The notes under the pieces: generated by a model
Seen by the model: only the letters and a program-made list of their open reading frames with translations
Database searches by the model: none
What the model was told of the DNA's origin: nothing
Program-made: the position numbers and the translations under genes
Shown here: piece after piece, positions 32,082 through 44,704 of the stretch
How the letters are laid out: each line of letters starts with the position of its first letter
Position numbering within the stretch: the stretch's first letter is position 1
DNA from: Perilla frutescens
Lineage: Eukaryota; Streptophyta; Magnoliopsida; Lamiales; Lamiaceae
Direction: 5' to 3'
Assembly (NCBI GenBank): GCA_026008535.1
Contig: BRKX01000014.1
Coordinates: 25,318,694 to 25,382,693, forward strand
DNA: 64,000 bases

Positions 32082-32677
32082 TTTTGCGTTTTCCACGACG
32101 GATTAGATTACAGCCATTGTATTTTAACAAAATTTTCCAATCTGATTTATTATTTTTTTTACTTAAAATTTTGAGATTTGTAATATTTTTATTTTATTTT
32201 TTAATACATAGGTAGAAGATTTGTAGTAATCTACATCTCTCACCTAAAAAATAGTTTTCATTTTTATTTCACAACAACAACAACATAATTTGCAATAATT
32301 GATCATTTTTCTATTTCAATTTCAACATTTAAAATAATTAAATAATTATATTTTTTATATTTGTCATATATTCAAAGAAATCAAATATTTTTTTAATCAT
32401 AGACAATTATACATTTCTATTTATAAAATCTTGTCGTTTGAAATATTTCAATTCAATCTTTCTAACATAAATTTTAATTTAGTTCATAAAATTTAATTAT
32501 CTTTTTGTTTGTCGTAACTATACAAAATTGATCTTCTTATCTAATTAGTTAATGCGCGTGCATATCATTTAATTTTTTATTTTTTTTAAATTAAACACAA
32601 TTATAGAATTAAAAATAATCATATTATTACAAATCTAAAAAAAAAATAATTATCTGCGCACCGCGGAGAAATACTAG
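31899..32677 (+). mobile_element. Helitron-like non-autonomous element
   Basis: Left end TCTATCTATCTATC...CATATATTAAAAT resembles plant Helitron 5' ends (TC...TATATTAAAA). The right end CTGCGCACCGCGGAG followed by AAATACTAG is a short GC hairpin just before CTAG, the usual Helitron 3' end. Host bases are A on the left and T on the right, as expected for A/T insertion without duplication. Inside are AGACAACAGTT / AACCGTTGTCT inverted words near 31940-32035. The start could shift by a few bases because of the TCTA repeat. No Rep/helicase. Confidence 0.55.
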
Positions 32678-33557
32678 TTAATTAATATTAAAGATAAACA
32701 AATAATCTTTGGTTAAAAAGTTTTAATCTAAAATCAACTTCTGAAATATCTTCTTGGTGTATTCGTCACCATTATATATTTCTTTCCAAGAGTGTTCAGT
32801 GTTCACACTTGCGGTGTTACAACAACAATAAATGTTTTTTATTTTTTATGAACGTCTAATTTGAACCCACAAATGAAAGCATTGCACCAGTGAAGCCAAT
32901 AAAATAGCACAACAGGCATAATCTTCTCTTCAATATACAAGCAAAATCTTCTCTTCAATATACAAGCAATTCTCTATGTTGCCGATTATTTAGCTCCAAG
33001 AACAAATTAGGTCGCCTATCAATCGATTTTGCCAATACAACCACAGTGTTATTACCATAATAGGAGTCCCAAACAATATATCACGCCCAAACCATAGATC
33101 CTGAACTCAAATCTAGATTAAAAATAGCGTTTACACCCACCATTCCACCAACCAACTCTTCAAGACGAGAGTTCAATAAAAAAAAACTGAGAAATAAAGC
33201 TTGCAATTCTCAAAATTAAACTTAGGAACAAAAACATCACTCTCATATTTTACCACTTGAGATTTTCTAGTCTTGAGTTGTGTGTACCAACTGTTTACCA
33301 AACATCAAAATTATTATTATTTTTTCTTCAATTTAAATTTATTGCGGTTTAGTATAATTTTACAATATTATTTAAGTTTTAAACTACCTAATTATAATTT
33401 ATAATTATTTTTTTCATTTTTTAGAGTATATAATTTTTAAAAAATTCAATTTTTAGCAATAAATATTAATTTGGATTGGTTATAATATAATAAATTTTAT
33501 TTTTATGAAAAAAAATACATTATTAACACTATGATGTTGGCACACGGTTAACACATA
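32678..33557. other. AT-rich spacer
   Basis: A 27-base direct repeat (AATCTTCTCTTCAATATACAAGCAA core) sits at 32920-32970. No gene recognised. Confidence 0.55.
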
Positions 33558-33808
33558 CTCATTCCGTTTCACAATTAATGTCATTCTGACACTTTAATTT
33601 TATTTCACAAAAAGTGTCATTCTACACAATCGAGATAAAAAAATTTCACATTTTTCTCATATTTACTCTCATTTAATGCATTCAAACAACAATATTTAAC
33701 TTAATTAATGTATTCACATAAAAATGTATAAGGTAATTTAATTATCTAATTAATATTTTTATTAATATGCGTACATTCATCTAGAATGGCACTGTTCATA
33801 AATAGGAG
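33558..33808. mobile_element. Stowaway-like MITE, about 251 bp
   Basis: CTCATTCCGTTTCACAATTA at the left pairs with the complement of the right end TTCATAAATAGGAG. ATGTCATTCT and AGAATGGCACT lie at matching inner positions. TA at both borders. No ORF. Confidence 0.7.
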
Positions 33809-35350
33809 TATAATTGGCACTAAAGTTATCTCATATTTAAGTATTTAACACAACAAAGATGTGCCAAATTAAGAGTTTTTTACTTCTACAATTCTATGTA
33901 TATTTGGTTTAAAATGTAATCTTAAATAATAAAATTTAATGTTATGCAACACGTCTAAATATAGATTAGCCAAATGATACAAGTATGTTGATCATATTTA
34001 ACGGTGTATCTGGAATTTTATTTTGGAGGTAAATCCAAAGAAGTAGAGTATGTTGAAATTAATTAGATTGGGGGCGCGTGGGAGTGAGAGGAGAGGGAGG
34101 TGTCAGAGTGCGGTCGAATCGCCACATATTGTGGAGAACGAGGGGATGGTATTATGGTGGTGGGGCCCTAATCCACATCCTCCTGGTTTTCTGGAAAACC
34201 GCCTACGCTACAAAACAGGCGGCGGGGTACCTGGTTTCTGGTTTTAGGTCTGTGGGCGGGGGCATTGGACCTATGGGCCACCCGGGAACGAGTCCAACTA
34301 CGTCACTCAACTCGCTCGTGCTTATCCCATAAGCTCGGACTTATTATTATTAACCTCAACTTGTCACATTATTTTATTATTTCATATCTTCCGATGTTTT
34401 TTTCTCATGGCTTTTGCTTTTGCTTGCCCACTGGGGCATGGCGTTTTGTTTGGTTTTAATAATAATAATAATAATAATAGTATGGCCAAAAAGAAATCAA
34501 TAGTTTTCTCTAGTTTATCTGAGGAAGGAGAGCATGTTCAAAAGCGTGTGGGCTGTGTTCCCACTGAAATTTTCCGTAGGTTCTGTTTTTTTCTTTAGAG
34601 ACTAGAGTTAATAACTTTTACATATTTTTTTACAATTATAATATGAATTTGTAATTATCGTAAATAAAATATTAATTTTAATGACCTTTGTAAGTAAAAT
34701 ACGTCCAGTTCTTTTACGGCGATTCATGTCACTTTTTTCAAAAAATTGGTTGATTGAGGTTTTGTTGAAGTACGTTGCATTTCTTCATAGATTGATTGTT
34801 GCAAATATTTTGAAATAGTTGATTTCGAGCTCCTATCTTCCAAAAGATGACGTGTTCAACGATTGAAGTCTCGAAGAGACAATTTCAAAGAACAATTACA
34901 GTGCAAGAATATGATGAAATTTTCTTAAAAAAAGAAAAGAAAAGAAAAGAATATGATGAAAAAGCTAACCGAATTAATTCGTTGAGCGTATCGGACATAA
35001 ATCACTGAAAAAAATAAGTGTTGTAGTTGCAGATGTCCTTAAAATTATTTTTGTATTTGTAATAGGGTTAATGGTCACATAATTCCTTGAGTATTTTTCA
35101 CACTGTCTCTTTTACGAATGAAAATGTTAACATTATTAACAAACACAAATTAACACATTTTTCTTATACACTAAGATTTTTTTTTTACATACTTTTACAC
35201 ATAATTTTACAACTAACCAAAGTTGCAATAAATTAATAAATTATGATTAATAATTAATAAAATAATAAATACCACAAATTTATTAATAAATTAATTAATA
35301 CATAATAATAATGTAATATGAAAAAACTCAATATTTATAATATATATATA
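33809..35350. other. Spacer with a GC-rich island at 34050-34330
   Basis: Mostly AT-rich, but 34060-34330 is clearly GC-rich, with GGGGGCGCGTGGG, GGTGGTGGGGCCC and CAGGCGGCGGGG. It gives three overlapping ORFs without recognisable products; the frames look like composition artefacts. An ATAATAATA run is at 34458-34480. Confidence 0.5.
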
Positions 35351-36904
35351 GGGATAAATTTTTATCTAGACAATTTAATTTTAAAATTTAGATAGTTGGA
35401 CAAATTTTAACACTACAGTAGTTATTTGGGCAATTTATACTATATTTAAACCCTTTGACCACAAAAGCTGAATATTCTCTCACTTTTTCAGAAAAGTGTC
35501 TTACACACTTGTACTTTCCATACATAAAGAACAAAATAACGATAATGCATAATGATAGTTAATATAATAACGATAATGAATAAAATAACGATAACGAATA
35601 AAGTATCGTTAATGCATAATGCATTAACGATAATTGCTCAAGACAATCGTTATGCATTATTGTTCAAGCAAAATAAAGACTAACCTTATGACTTTGAACT
35701 TTTAACTAATCGTTATTCTTCACTATTAACTAATCGTTAATATAATTATATGACTTTCGTTAGGCATTTTTTAACTTTCGTTAGGCATTTTTTTTAACTT
35801 TCGGTGGCATAATGATAATTAATTCAACTTTCGTTATGGGTTTTTAATTTAAAGTTAGACATTTATCTTAATTATAGTTATGACTTTATTTTAAATTACT
35901 GTTATGACTTTATTTAAATTATCGTTATGCCTCAATTATAATTTAATTTAATTTCATTACATCAATTTAATTACTTTCGTTAATCAATTCATAATCGTTA
36001 TTCATATTTTTTAAACTTCCGTTAATCAATTTATAATGACATTTGTGTTATGGCTTTATTTTAATCGTTATTAATATTTTTAAACTTTTGTTAATCATAA
36101 TGAAAATGAATCAATCGTTAATCATAATGAAAATAAATCGATCGTTAATCATAATGAAAATGAAACTATAATTTAACCATAATGAAAATGAAATTTAAAA
36201 GATAACTTTTTGCATAACGAAAATGAATTATAATTTCATTTTCGTTATGCAAAAAGTTATGCAAAAATTAATCAATCGTTATGCAAAAACTTAATGCAAA
36301 AAAGTTATCTTTTAAAAAATACTACATCGTTATGCATAATTAATCAATCATTATGCATTTTGTTTGTTTTTATATATCTTTCGTTAATCATTTAATAACG
36401 AAAATATTTTATGAATTTTTGTTATGCATAATTAAATGGTCAACGTTATGCTGATGCATTTTCGTTATGCATAATTAAATGGCCAACATAATGTTTCATT
36501 ATTGATAACTAAAATATTTAATCATTAAATGGCCAACATAATATTTTCGTTACTGGCAACTAAAATATTTAATCATTAAATGACCAATCGTTATGCATTT
36601 TGTTCTTTATAAATGTTTCGTTAATGTATAGCGGTAGTCTTTAAGAGCTTGTCGTTACTCTTATTTATTCAGTATCAATCATTTTTTTATTTTTTATATG
36701 TTAGGTGTGGATGCATTTAATGTTTAGTTATTAAAAAAATGTAAAAGGTACAATTATCTAATGATTGGAGTGTGGGGATAAGTGTGTCATAAGGGTATTC
36801 AAGACATTTACACTTCAAATTGCCCATGGAACTACTATACCCTTATATCTCGCCTCTTTTTCCCAATTACTATTTACTTTTGCCTCTTTCTATACATTTA
36901 CACT
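35351..36904. mobile_element. Probable Mutator-like element rich in CGTTATGCATAA inverted words
   Basis: The two ends are imperfect inverted repeats over about 90 bases. GTAGTTATTTGGGCAATTTA near 35419 matches the complement of AAATTGCCCATGGAACTAC near 36818, and the outermost GGGATAAATTTTTATC matches the complement of TATACATTTACACT. The flanks are ATATATATA on both sides, possibly a 9-bp duplication but low-complexity. The interior repeats ATCGTTATGCATAA, AATCATAATGAAAATGAA and their complements many times. No ORF. Confidence 0.5.
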
Positions 36905-37173
36905 ATATATATATATAATTTATAAAATTATTTTAATCTAAAAACTATTATCAGTGTATTTCAAATTTACAATTAAGTGTTCGATTCCATTTTTAATGGT
37001 AAAATTAACCCACAAATCAATTAATATCATTATAAAATGACTTTTGAAGATAGGAATCGAAGCAAATCTGAAATACAAAAATCTTGTTCCATTTTCAAAA
37101 CATTAAATCATCATAAATGAAGGCTCGATCTCTATTGTAGAATTCAACATTGAATTTTAAAATTTAAAATAAT

Positions 37174-37235
<62 letters not shown>

Positions 37236-37734
37236 TGTGTGTGTGTGCGCGCGCGCGCGTATAAATATTGAATTTTTCATATTATATTAGTATTATGTGT
37301 TAATTATTTTATTAATAAATTTGTGGGTATTTATTATTTTATTAATTATTAACCATAATTTATTAATTTGTAGCAAATTTTGGTTAATTATAAAATTGTG
37401 TAAAAATATGTGAAAAAATCTCAGTGCGGGAGAAAAGTGTGTGTTAGTGTTTGTTTGTTAATGGTGTTAATTTTTCATCAATAGAAGGGGTAACGTGAGC
37501 CATTTTATAAAGCCGAGGGGGCTAAATGGACCAATAGTCAAAGAGAAGGTAATGTGAGCCTTGTAGACTAGTCGAAGGGATTATGTGACCCTTAACCCTT
37601 TGTAATAATAACAAAGTCATGTTTTAATTACATAATGACTTAAATATTATGATTTTTAAGACGATTAATCCAACAACAAAGATCTCAGTAGGTTTAAATC
37701 GATTAAGATGATTTATTACGGAGGGTGAATAATA
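36905..37734. other. AT-rich spacer with microsatellite
   Basis: No gene. Contains the compound microsatellite at 37174-37262. Confidence 0.55.
37174..37262. repeat. Compound microsatellite (AT)n(GT)n(GC)n
   Basis: (TA)8, then about 28 GT repeats with one GTTTGT break, then (GC)7. Alternating purine-pyrimidine throughout. Confidence 0.97.
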
Positions 37735-37974
37735 TTCCCTCCGTTCTATATAAATGTTATTTTGGATGAATGCACACAAATTAATAAATTAATTAAACTG
37801 CTTAATATACTCTTTTGCGAATAAATTAAATGTGTTAAATATAAATGTTTGAATACACTAAATGAGGAAAAAATGTGTGAAAAATGAGAATTTTCTGTCT
37901 CGAATTTGTAAAATAATACTTTTTTGAAACAAAATTAAAATACTAAAATAACATTTATTCAAAAATGGAGGAAG
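37735..37974. mobile_element. Stowaway MITE, about 240 bp
   Basis: TTCCCTCCGTTCTATATAAA at the left and the complement of CATTTATTCAAAAATGGAGG at the right, TA on both borders, inner TGTTATTTTGG / AAATAACA pairing. No ORF. Confidence 0.8.
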
Positions 37975-38057
37975 TATCTAATTATGTCGTTCAGACTTTG
38001 TTTGATTATCACAAAAAATTTCAGATTATTTAAAATTATGGTAGATTTCGTTTACTA

Positions 38058-38845
38058 AGGTCATCTCCAATAGTTTTCACCAGAATACAGTTAACTCTAC
38101 ACTACTGTACAATTAAAGTTACATATTTTCAATTTTCATCTCCAACAGCATCACTCTACATTTCACCCTATAATGGAATATTCCCTTTTGATACTTTTTA
38201 CTATTGATTTAATTATTTTATCGAATTATGTAATTGAATATGATTATATATATATAAATATAAAAATATATATTAATATTCTTGCTCATTATTTTTTATT
38301 TTTAATTAATATATAATTAAATTTTATTATTATTTTACCATCATTAAAAGGTTCATGTAAAAACAATCAACTTATTGAAAAAAACATTCAACATTTCATA
38401 ATAGATCATTTATTAAAAATAAATTACATGTCATAACAATTATGTATTTGTATTGTTTATTGTAATATATTGTGGCTTTGTATCGTTTATTAATATATTT
38501 GTGGTTTTGTATTGTTAAATATTTATGTAATTCTATTTTTATTAATTATGTATTTTGTCTTTTAAAAATTTTGAAAGAAATTTAATACAAAATATATAAA
38601 AAAAGAAAAATCAGCATGCACAATTAAATAATGAAAGAAAGAAGAAAAAAGAAGAAGAGAGGAACAACTTGCACAATTAAATAATGAAAGAAAAAAAAAA
38701 GGAGACATCAGAGCTGCCGAGAGGTTGTTCACAAACACTACATTTTGCCAAGCCGGAGGTTGACTGTTGGAGAGAGATTTTATGAAAATTCACACTACAT
38801 TTTCTGTTTTACCGAGGAGAGAGACTTCTCTTGGAGAAGCTCTAA
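38058..38845. mobile_element. Possible TIR element with ATCTCCAA ends
   Basis: GGTCATCTCCAATAG at the left and TTGGAGAAGCTCTA at the right are inverted-repeat-like, a pattern common in plant MITEs. The interior is AT-rich. No target-site duplication identified. Confidence 0.4.
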
Positions 38846-39003
38846 CACTGCATACGGCATACCAAATATTCCCTCGTTAACCAATTAATTGTTTTTTTAA
38901 AAAAAATTTCATATAATTAAGATGTACTATGATAACTTTGATAAATATATATCCCTCTCTCGATTCTGTATCAAATCATATTAAGATATATTTTCTTTCT
39001 AAA

Positions 39004-39007
<4 letters not shown>

Positions 39008-39044
<37 letters not shown>
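39008..39044. repeat. (CT)n microsatellite
   Basis: About 18 uninterrupted CT units. Confidence 0.97.
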
Positions 39045-39045
<1 letters not shown>

Positions 39046-39734
39046 ATTAAAATGCATGTTTAAAATTAAGAGAGAGTATGTGAGACATTTAAAATGACAT
39101 GTAATCTGTTATAGGTTAAAATTTTAAAACATCATTATGGTAATTAGTTTGGAACTGAGAATTTGATAAAATAAATAAATAAAAATAGTATATGATTATG
39201 GTAATTAGTTTGGAACTACGAATTTCTTGCTAGTTTGGTCGTGCAAAGGAATTGACTACACTAATTTTCAAATTAACATTTTTAGTTGTTTGTTTTAGGA
39301 ATTTAATTAACCACAAAAATGGGGAAATGGATGTCGTCTGCACATATTTTGGGATCTCGATTTAGTGATTAATTTGACAAAACTCAAGGATTGCGAATAA
39401 AAACTCAATTATTAGTTTTAGATAAATAATTATATATACTTGAAATTTCTTGGATATTGGTCGATGGGGAGGAGTGTAGAATATATAATGTGAACATTTG
39501 GACTAAAAATACTTTCAAGTTTCAGCAGGTTAATTCAAATGTCTTTAATTGAGCCAAAAATAGGGAAATGCGAACAAAAGATTTCTGATCACAACTCTTT
39601 TCATTTTAAATATTCATTTCTTTTACTGATATAGTATTAATTATTGTCGATTTTTATGTAAAGATTAACATAAAATTATATTTAAAAAATTAATTTTATT
39701 AGAATCTGACAGCACGTACGTATAGTATAATTTA
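39045..39734. other. Spacer
   Basis: AT-rich, with a repeated TATGGTAATTAGTTTGGAACT at 39136 and 39196. No gene. Confidence 0.55.
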
Positions 39735-40097
39735 GAGGCATTTTTTTTAGCTACTTATAGTTATAAACATACCTTTTTTAGCCACCAATTTTTAACATAT
39801 TTTTTAGCCACTTTTGACCAAAATGTCATTTAGACATTAAAAAAATTAAAAAAAAAATTGAAATATCCCACCTACCCCATCACACTTCAGATTTGTTTTT
39901 CATCATTTCATCATCTTCAATCTTCATCTTTATCGTCGATCTTCATCTTCCCCGTCACACCCCACCCTAACCTACCTCATCTTTTTGATAATCTTCTTGG
40001 ACCACAGCTCTCGTCATAGTTCGATCATGCCGAGCTAGTGCAGTGAGCAACCAAGTTCAACTTTTACAAATAAATAAAAAGTGATTTTGTTATTAAC

Positions 40098-40454
40098 CGC
40101 GCGCTGAATTGTTCTTAACTGCGCTCAAGACCCGACGCGCACAAGTCGTACGTTCATGTACAACAAACATTGGTAGACAACGGCATAACATCGGCTGATA
40201 ATCTCCGAGCATGGGTAGAACAGTAGCTGATAATTTGGCCTCAGGTGCACGAGTGTGAGCACAAAGCGTGCTTACATGAGGCATGCACGCGATTTTCTTC
40301 TTAACTGCATGCTGAATTGTTCTTAACTGCGCTCAAGACTCGACGCGCATAAGCCATGCGCTCATACAACAACAAACATTGGCAAAACATCGACAGACAT
40401 AGACTGATAATTTCCAAGCATCGGCAGAGTAGCAGCTGGTAATTTGGCCTCAGG
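40098..40454. repeat. 207-bp tandem repeat, units 1 and 2a
   Basis: Unit 1 (40098-40305) and unit 2 (from 40306) begin GCTGAATTGTTCTTAACTGC, contain CAACAAACATTGG and CTGATAATTT and end CGATTTTCTTCTT. Unit 2 is cut at TCAGG by the copia insertion and resumes at 45725. Confidence 0.85.
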
Positions 40455-40712
40455 TGTCGGCAATCTCGATCAAATCTTGGTCCGGATTCACAGCCCGAAT
40501 TAGTTCCATAGATCCTGCAATATCAAATCTTGGAGATTAGGTCTATGTTTAGATTAGTTACCAAAAATATGTATTTTATTCTCTTTATGTACCTTGAGAT
40601 TGTAATTAGCAAGATATCACAACAATATACAAAAAATCGTTTTCTCCCAAGTTAACAATCTGTTCTTTTGCATCTAACAATTCGATCACCATGATTAAAC
40701 CACAAATCTACA
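40455..40712 (+). repeat. 5' LTR of the young copia element
   Basis: TGTCGGCAATCTC...AAATCTACA, immediately followed by the primer-binding site. Confidence 0.96.
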
Positions 40713-40724
40713 TGGTATCAGAGC
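40713..40724 (+). promoter_or_regulatory. Primer-binding site (initiator tRNA-Met)
   Basis: TGGTATCAGAGC directly adjoining the LTR. Confidence 0.95.
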
Positions 40725-40788
40725 AGTAGCGATCTATTCGGATCATTGCTGTTCTGCATCATCATCATCTACCCGATCCAACCCAACC

Positions 40789-42146
40789 ATGGCCGACGGA
40801 GACGGCAACCTAGCGTATACACAACAACCTCAACCAGGGGCTGAGGCCCTGGCACAACAACTAGCAACACTTCTCAAACAGTACAACCAATCAACAACAG
40901 AAAGCAGAACCTCAGAAACCAATCAAGGACAATCAGTCAATGTGAGTATCAAATTGAACGAATTCAATTATTCGTTATGGTCGAGAATGATGCATCTCGC
41001 CCTTGGAGGAAGGGGTTGCCTCAACCATATCACCGGCCATCCACCTTCCCCTAGTTCCACAGATCCAAACTACACCAAATGGTATCAAAACGACCTCACT
41101 GTCATATCTTGGATTATCCAAAATATGGACCCAGCTTTAGCAAATAACTACGTTCAATACAAGATGGCCGAAAGCTTGTGGAAAGGGCTTGCAACAACTT
41201 ACAGCATTAAAAGAGATTCGGCACAAATCTTTGAACTCACAGTTCAGGCTAATAGCATCAAACAGGGGTAAGGTACAATTGAGAATTTTTATAGTACACT
41301 TCAAAGGATTTGGGCAGAAATTGATGAAAGCCATCCAAACCCGATGGAGTGTGAGAAAGATGTGGAAACTTACCGAAAGTTACAATCTGAAATCAGGCTC
41401 TTTCAGCTTCTAGCCAGAATTAATGAAAAATACGAACCTGAGAGAAGGGATATTCTCAAATTGGACCCCATGCCAAATGTTGAAATGGCATATGCTTTAA
41501 TCAGATGGGGAGCAGCCTGGCGGGGGATCTGGAGCACAGAATCTGATGGACCCGGTGACCGGGACCTAGGCGGTGAAGCTATAGGAATGGCGGTGAAAGG
41601 CTTCCAGCCACCTAACCGGTCAGGCCAAACCACCAAGAATGACGGCGGGGGCTCATCATCCCGGGATAAAATCGACAAAACCAAACTTAAGTGTACTCAC
41701 TGCGGGATGACGAAGCACACAAAAGAAACCTGCTTTCATCTAGTTGGTTATCCGGAGTGGTGGGAGGACAACCACAAGCCACCGAAGGATAATCGAGGCA
41801 AAGCCGCAGTCGCGACGGGCAGCACAGAGGCTGCCACACCCCAACTGGCGGCGATGGCGAGCGAGGCAGCAGTGGCAGTAGATCGGAAAAAATGGCGACA
41901 GTGGCTAGGGTTTCGAGTAGCAACGAAGACGAAAGAGGAGAGGCTTTTGATGCTGATTATGAAGGTACCGGGTTGGATAAATTCTTATCCGACCCAACCA
42001 CACCTTTTACTAATCCATTTATGTCTAATAATTTTGCAACCCAGTTTGGTGAGAAACGGGCCCAGCCCACTTATGCTAAATTAATTAAAACAACATCCTT
42101 GGCCCATGTTGCCACTAGTCGAGCCCCACAGAAAAATAACACCTAG
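40789..42146 (+). pseudogene. gag of the young copia element
   Basis: ATG 40789 (MADGDGN) opens an acidic Gln-rich N-terminus. The UBN2-type core has VSIKLNEFNYSLWSRMMHLAL and WYQNDLTVISWIIQNMDP. TAA at 41269 interrupts it, and the same frame resumes to the knuckle CTHCGMTKHTKETC (about 41692-41733). Near 41890 a one-base shift leads to the protease frame, which carries TAG at 42144 just before FDCGATD. Gag would form the particle shell. Confidence 0.9.
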
Positions 42147-42925
42147 ATTTTTGATTGTGGAGCCACGGATACTATGACGTATGATGCAACAGATATTTGT
42201 ATTCCCACTCCGCCAAGGAAAACTCATGTTCAGACTGCTAGTGGAGAAATCACTTCTGTGCATGGTGGTGGCACATTAGAAATTTCTCCAACTCTGAAAA
42301 TCTTAAATTGCCTATATGTCCCTGCTTTGTCTCACAAACTGCTTTCTATCAGCCATGTTACGAAGGAGCTGAATTGTACGGTTCTAATGCACCCAACTTT
42401 CTGTCTGTTACAAGATATTCGGACGGGGGAGATCATTGGACGTGGCACTGAGCGTCGGGGACTGTATTACGTGGATGAGATCGCTTAAAAAGGCATGATG
42501 ATGCTGACTACCGGAACCACCTCCCATGCAGCTTGGCTTTGGCACCATCGGTTTGGGCATCCTTCTGCGGGTTACCTCAAAATTCTTTTTCCTAAGTTTT
42601 CTTCTGATTTGTATTGTGAGACATGCGTTTTGGCTAAGAGCCACAGACAATCTTTTAAACCTAGTAATACTCCTATGTCATCTATGTTCTCGTTAGTGCA
42701 CTCTGATGTATGGGGCCCTGCACCTGTGAAGGGTGGACAGGGGTTGTTTTATTTCTTACTTTTCATAGATGATCACACTCGTATGACTTGAGTTTATTTT
42801 TTGCGTCATAAATCTGAGGTTTTTTCAAAATTTTCCCACTTTTATGCTATGATTCAAACCCAATTTCAAACCAATATCAAAATTTTGCGCTCTGATAACG
42901 GGGGGGGGGGGGGGGGGGGGAGTTT
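42147..42925 (+). pseudogene. Protease and N-terminal integrase of the young copia element
   Basis: Protease: FDCGATDTMT, a variant D-C-G in place of the usual D-S-G. HKLLSISHVTKELNC and GLYYVDE follow, then TAA 42486. The zinc-binding region is WHHRFGHPSAGYL...CETCVLAKSH. The integrase core starts HSDVWGP, and TGA 42789 interrupts FFIDDHTRMT...VYFLRHK. It ends at the second catalytic motif LRSDNG, where a run of 21 G (42900-42920) shifts the frame. Confidence 0.9.
42900..42920. repeat. Homopolymer of 21 G
   Basis: Uninterrupted G21 in the integrase LRSDNG-G-E-F region, where the family has only about five to six G. Causes a frame change. Confidence 0.95.
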
Positions 42926-44704
42926 GTGAATTCTTCCATGACCACATTTTTCCGCGATCATGGATTAATTCATCAAACAACTTGCCCTTATACACCCGAA
43001 CAAAATGGAGTAGCCGAGAGAAAAAATCGGATTGTTCTTGAAATCACTCGCGCTTTACTTCTCGAATCTAGGGTTCCATTAACTTTTTGGCCTGAAGCGG
43101 TTGCTACCGCTGTTTATCTTTTGAATCGCCTACCCACCAAGAGTCTTGACCTTCAAACCCCGATCCAGTGTCTCTCTAAAACCACTGCAATTCCTGTCCC
43201 ACTTACCTTAAAACCACGTATCTTTGGCAGCTCTGTGTTCGTTCACCTTCCTAAACACACACGCACAAAACTTGATCTCTGTGCCGTTAAATGTGTCTTT
43301 GTTGGGTACGGTGTTCACCAAAAGGGGTATAAGTGTTATGATCCCAAATCTCATCGCATGTTCACTACCATGAACTGCAACTTCCTTGAAACCGAATTCT
43401 TTTATCATCACCATCCTAGCGGTCAGGGGGAGAATCCTAAACTTGACCCACTAAGATGGTTGCCAAATCCAAGCAGCATTCCTTTGGAGGCTAGTCCAAC
43501 ACAGCCAGTTAACTGTGCCGCTGAGACAGTCTCTAAAACGTCTATACAGTCCACTGCACCAAGTGAACCGGACAATGGTGCCTCTTCCAATCTGATATCC
43601 GAGGTAATGGATTCTGTTTCTAATGAACCTGATGTATCTGATCCTGTTTTTTCTCCGATGTCTAATCATATTGATACTAGTAATATTGATATTGAGCATA
43701 CTAATCTTGCTCATGAGATTTCAGCCTCATCTAATCATGAAGGTCCAGAAACAACGAGACAGAATACAAGATCATATGTTCTGCCACCACGAAGCAACAT
43801 GGGGATTCCTCCAAAGAGATACTCTCCAGAAAGAATTACTCGGAAGTCAAGATATCCAATTGGGAATCTAGCTGTCGATAATCTCACAAAAGTAGTAGCT
43901 GCATTCCACACAGCTTTGTATGAGGAAGCTGTCCTTCCGCGAACTGTTACAGAAGCTTTCCAGTCAAAACAATGGACAGATGCAATGAAGAAAGAGATGG
44001 AGGCTCTTGCTAGAAATAACACATGGGAAAAATGCAAGCTACCACAAGGGAAGAAACTAGTTGGGTGTAGATGGGTCTTCACTATTAAGCGGAAACCTGA
44101 TGGATCTATTGAAAGATACAAGGCACGGCTAGTTGCTAAAGGGTACACCCAGACATATGGAGTAGATTATTCTGAAACATTTTCTCCGGTGGCCAAAATG
44201 AATACTGTGAGAGTATTACTCTCGATAGCAGCAAACAATGACTGGAGGCTCCACCAGTTTGATGTCACAAATGCCTTCTTGCATGGTGAATTGACCAAAG
44301 ATGTATATATGGAGGTTCCACCTGGATTTGAGTCAGAATTTGGAAAAGGAGAAATATGCAAGTTGAAGAAGACGCTTTATGGGCTTAAGCAGTCACCAAG
44401 GGCATGGTTTGGCAGATTCACCTGTGCTATGAAGAGTTATGGTTTTCGACAGAGCAATTCTGATCATACATTCTTTTTGAAGAGTCGAGGAAGTCTTGTC
44501 ACTTGTCTGATCATCTATGTGGATGATATGATTCTCACGGGTAATGATACAGAGAAAATCGAGAAGCTGAAGAAAAATATTTTCCTGGAATTCGAAATGA
44601 AGGATCTAGGAAATCTCAAGTACTTCCTCGGCATTGAAGTCCTTCGGTCAGAAAAAAGGGATCTTCATACGCCAACAAAAATATATTCTGGACCTCCTCA
44701 CTGA
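42926..44704 (+). pseudogene. C-terminal integrase and reverse transcriptase of the young copia element
   Basis: 592-codon open stretch. Integrase end: TPEQNGVAERKNR (catalytic E) and CVFVGYGVHQKGYKCYDP. A Ser/Pro/Thr linker follows, then RT with RYKARLVAKGYTQTYG, QFDVTNAFLHGEL, TLYGLKQSPRAWFGRF and catalytic YVDDM near 44515. It is intact through RT, but the frame breaks near 44650 at an A-rich/GGG site, so RNase H lies in another frame. Confidence 0.92.

Noticed and set aside
34050..34459. Overlapping ORFs in the GC-rich island as a small gene
   Set aside because: Three frames open at once, no recognisable motif or splice logic.
37174..37262. Replication origin or promoter signal in alternating GT/GC DNA
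   Set aside because: An ordinary microsatellite; Z-DNA potential alone is not evidence of function.
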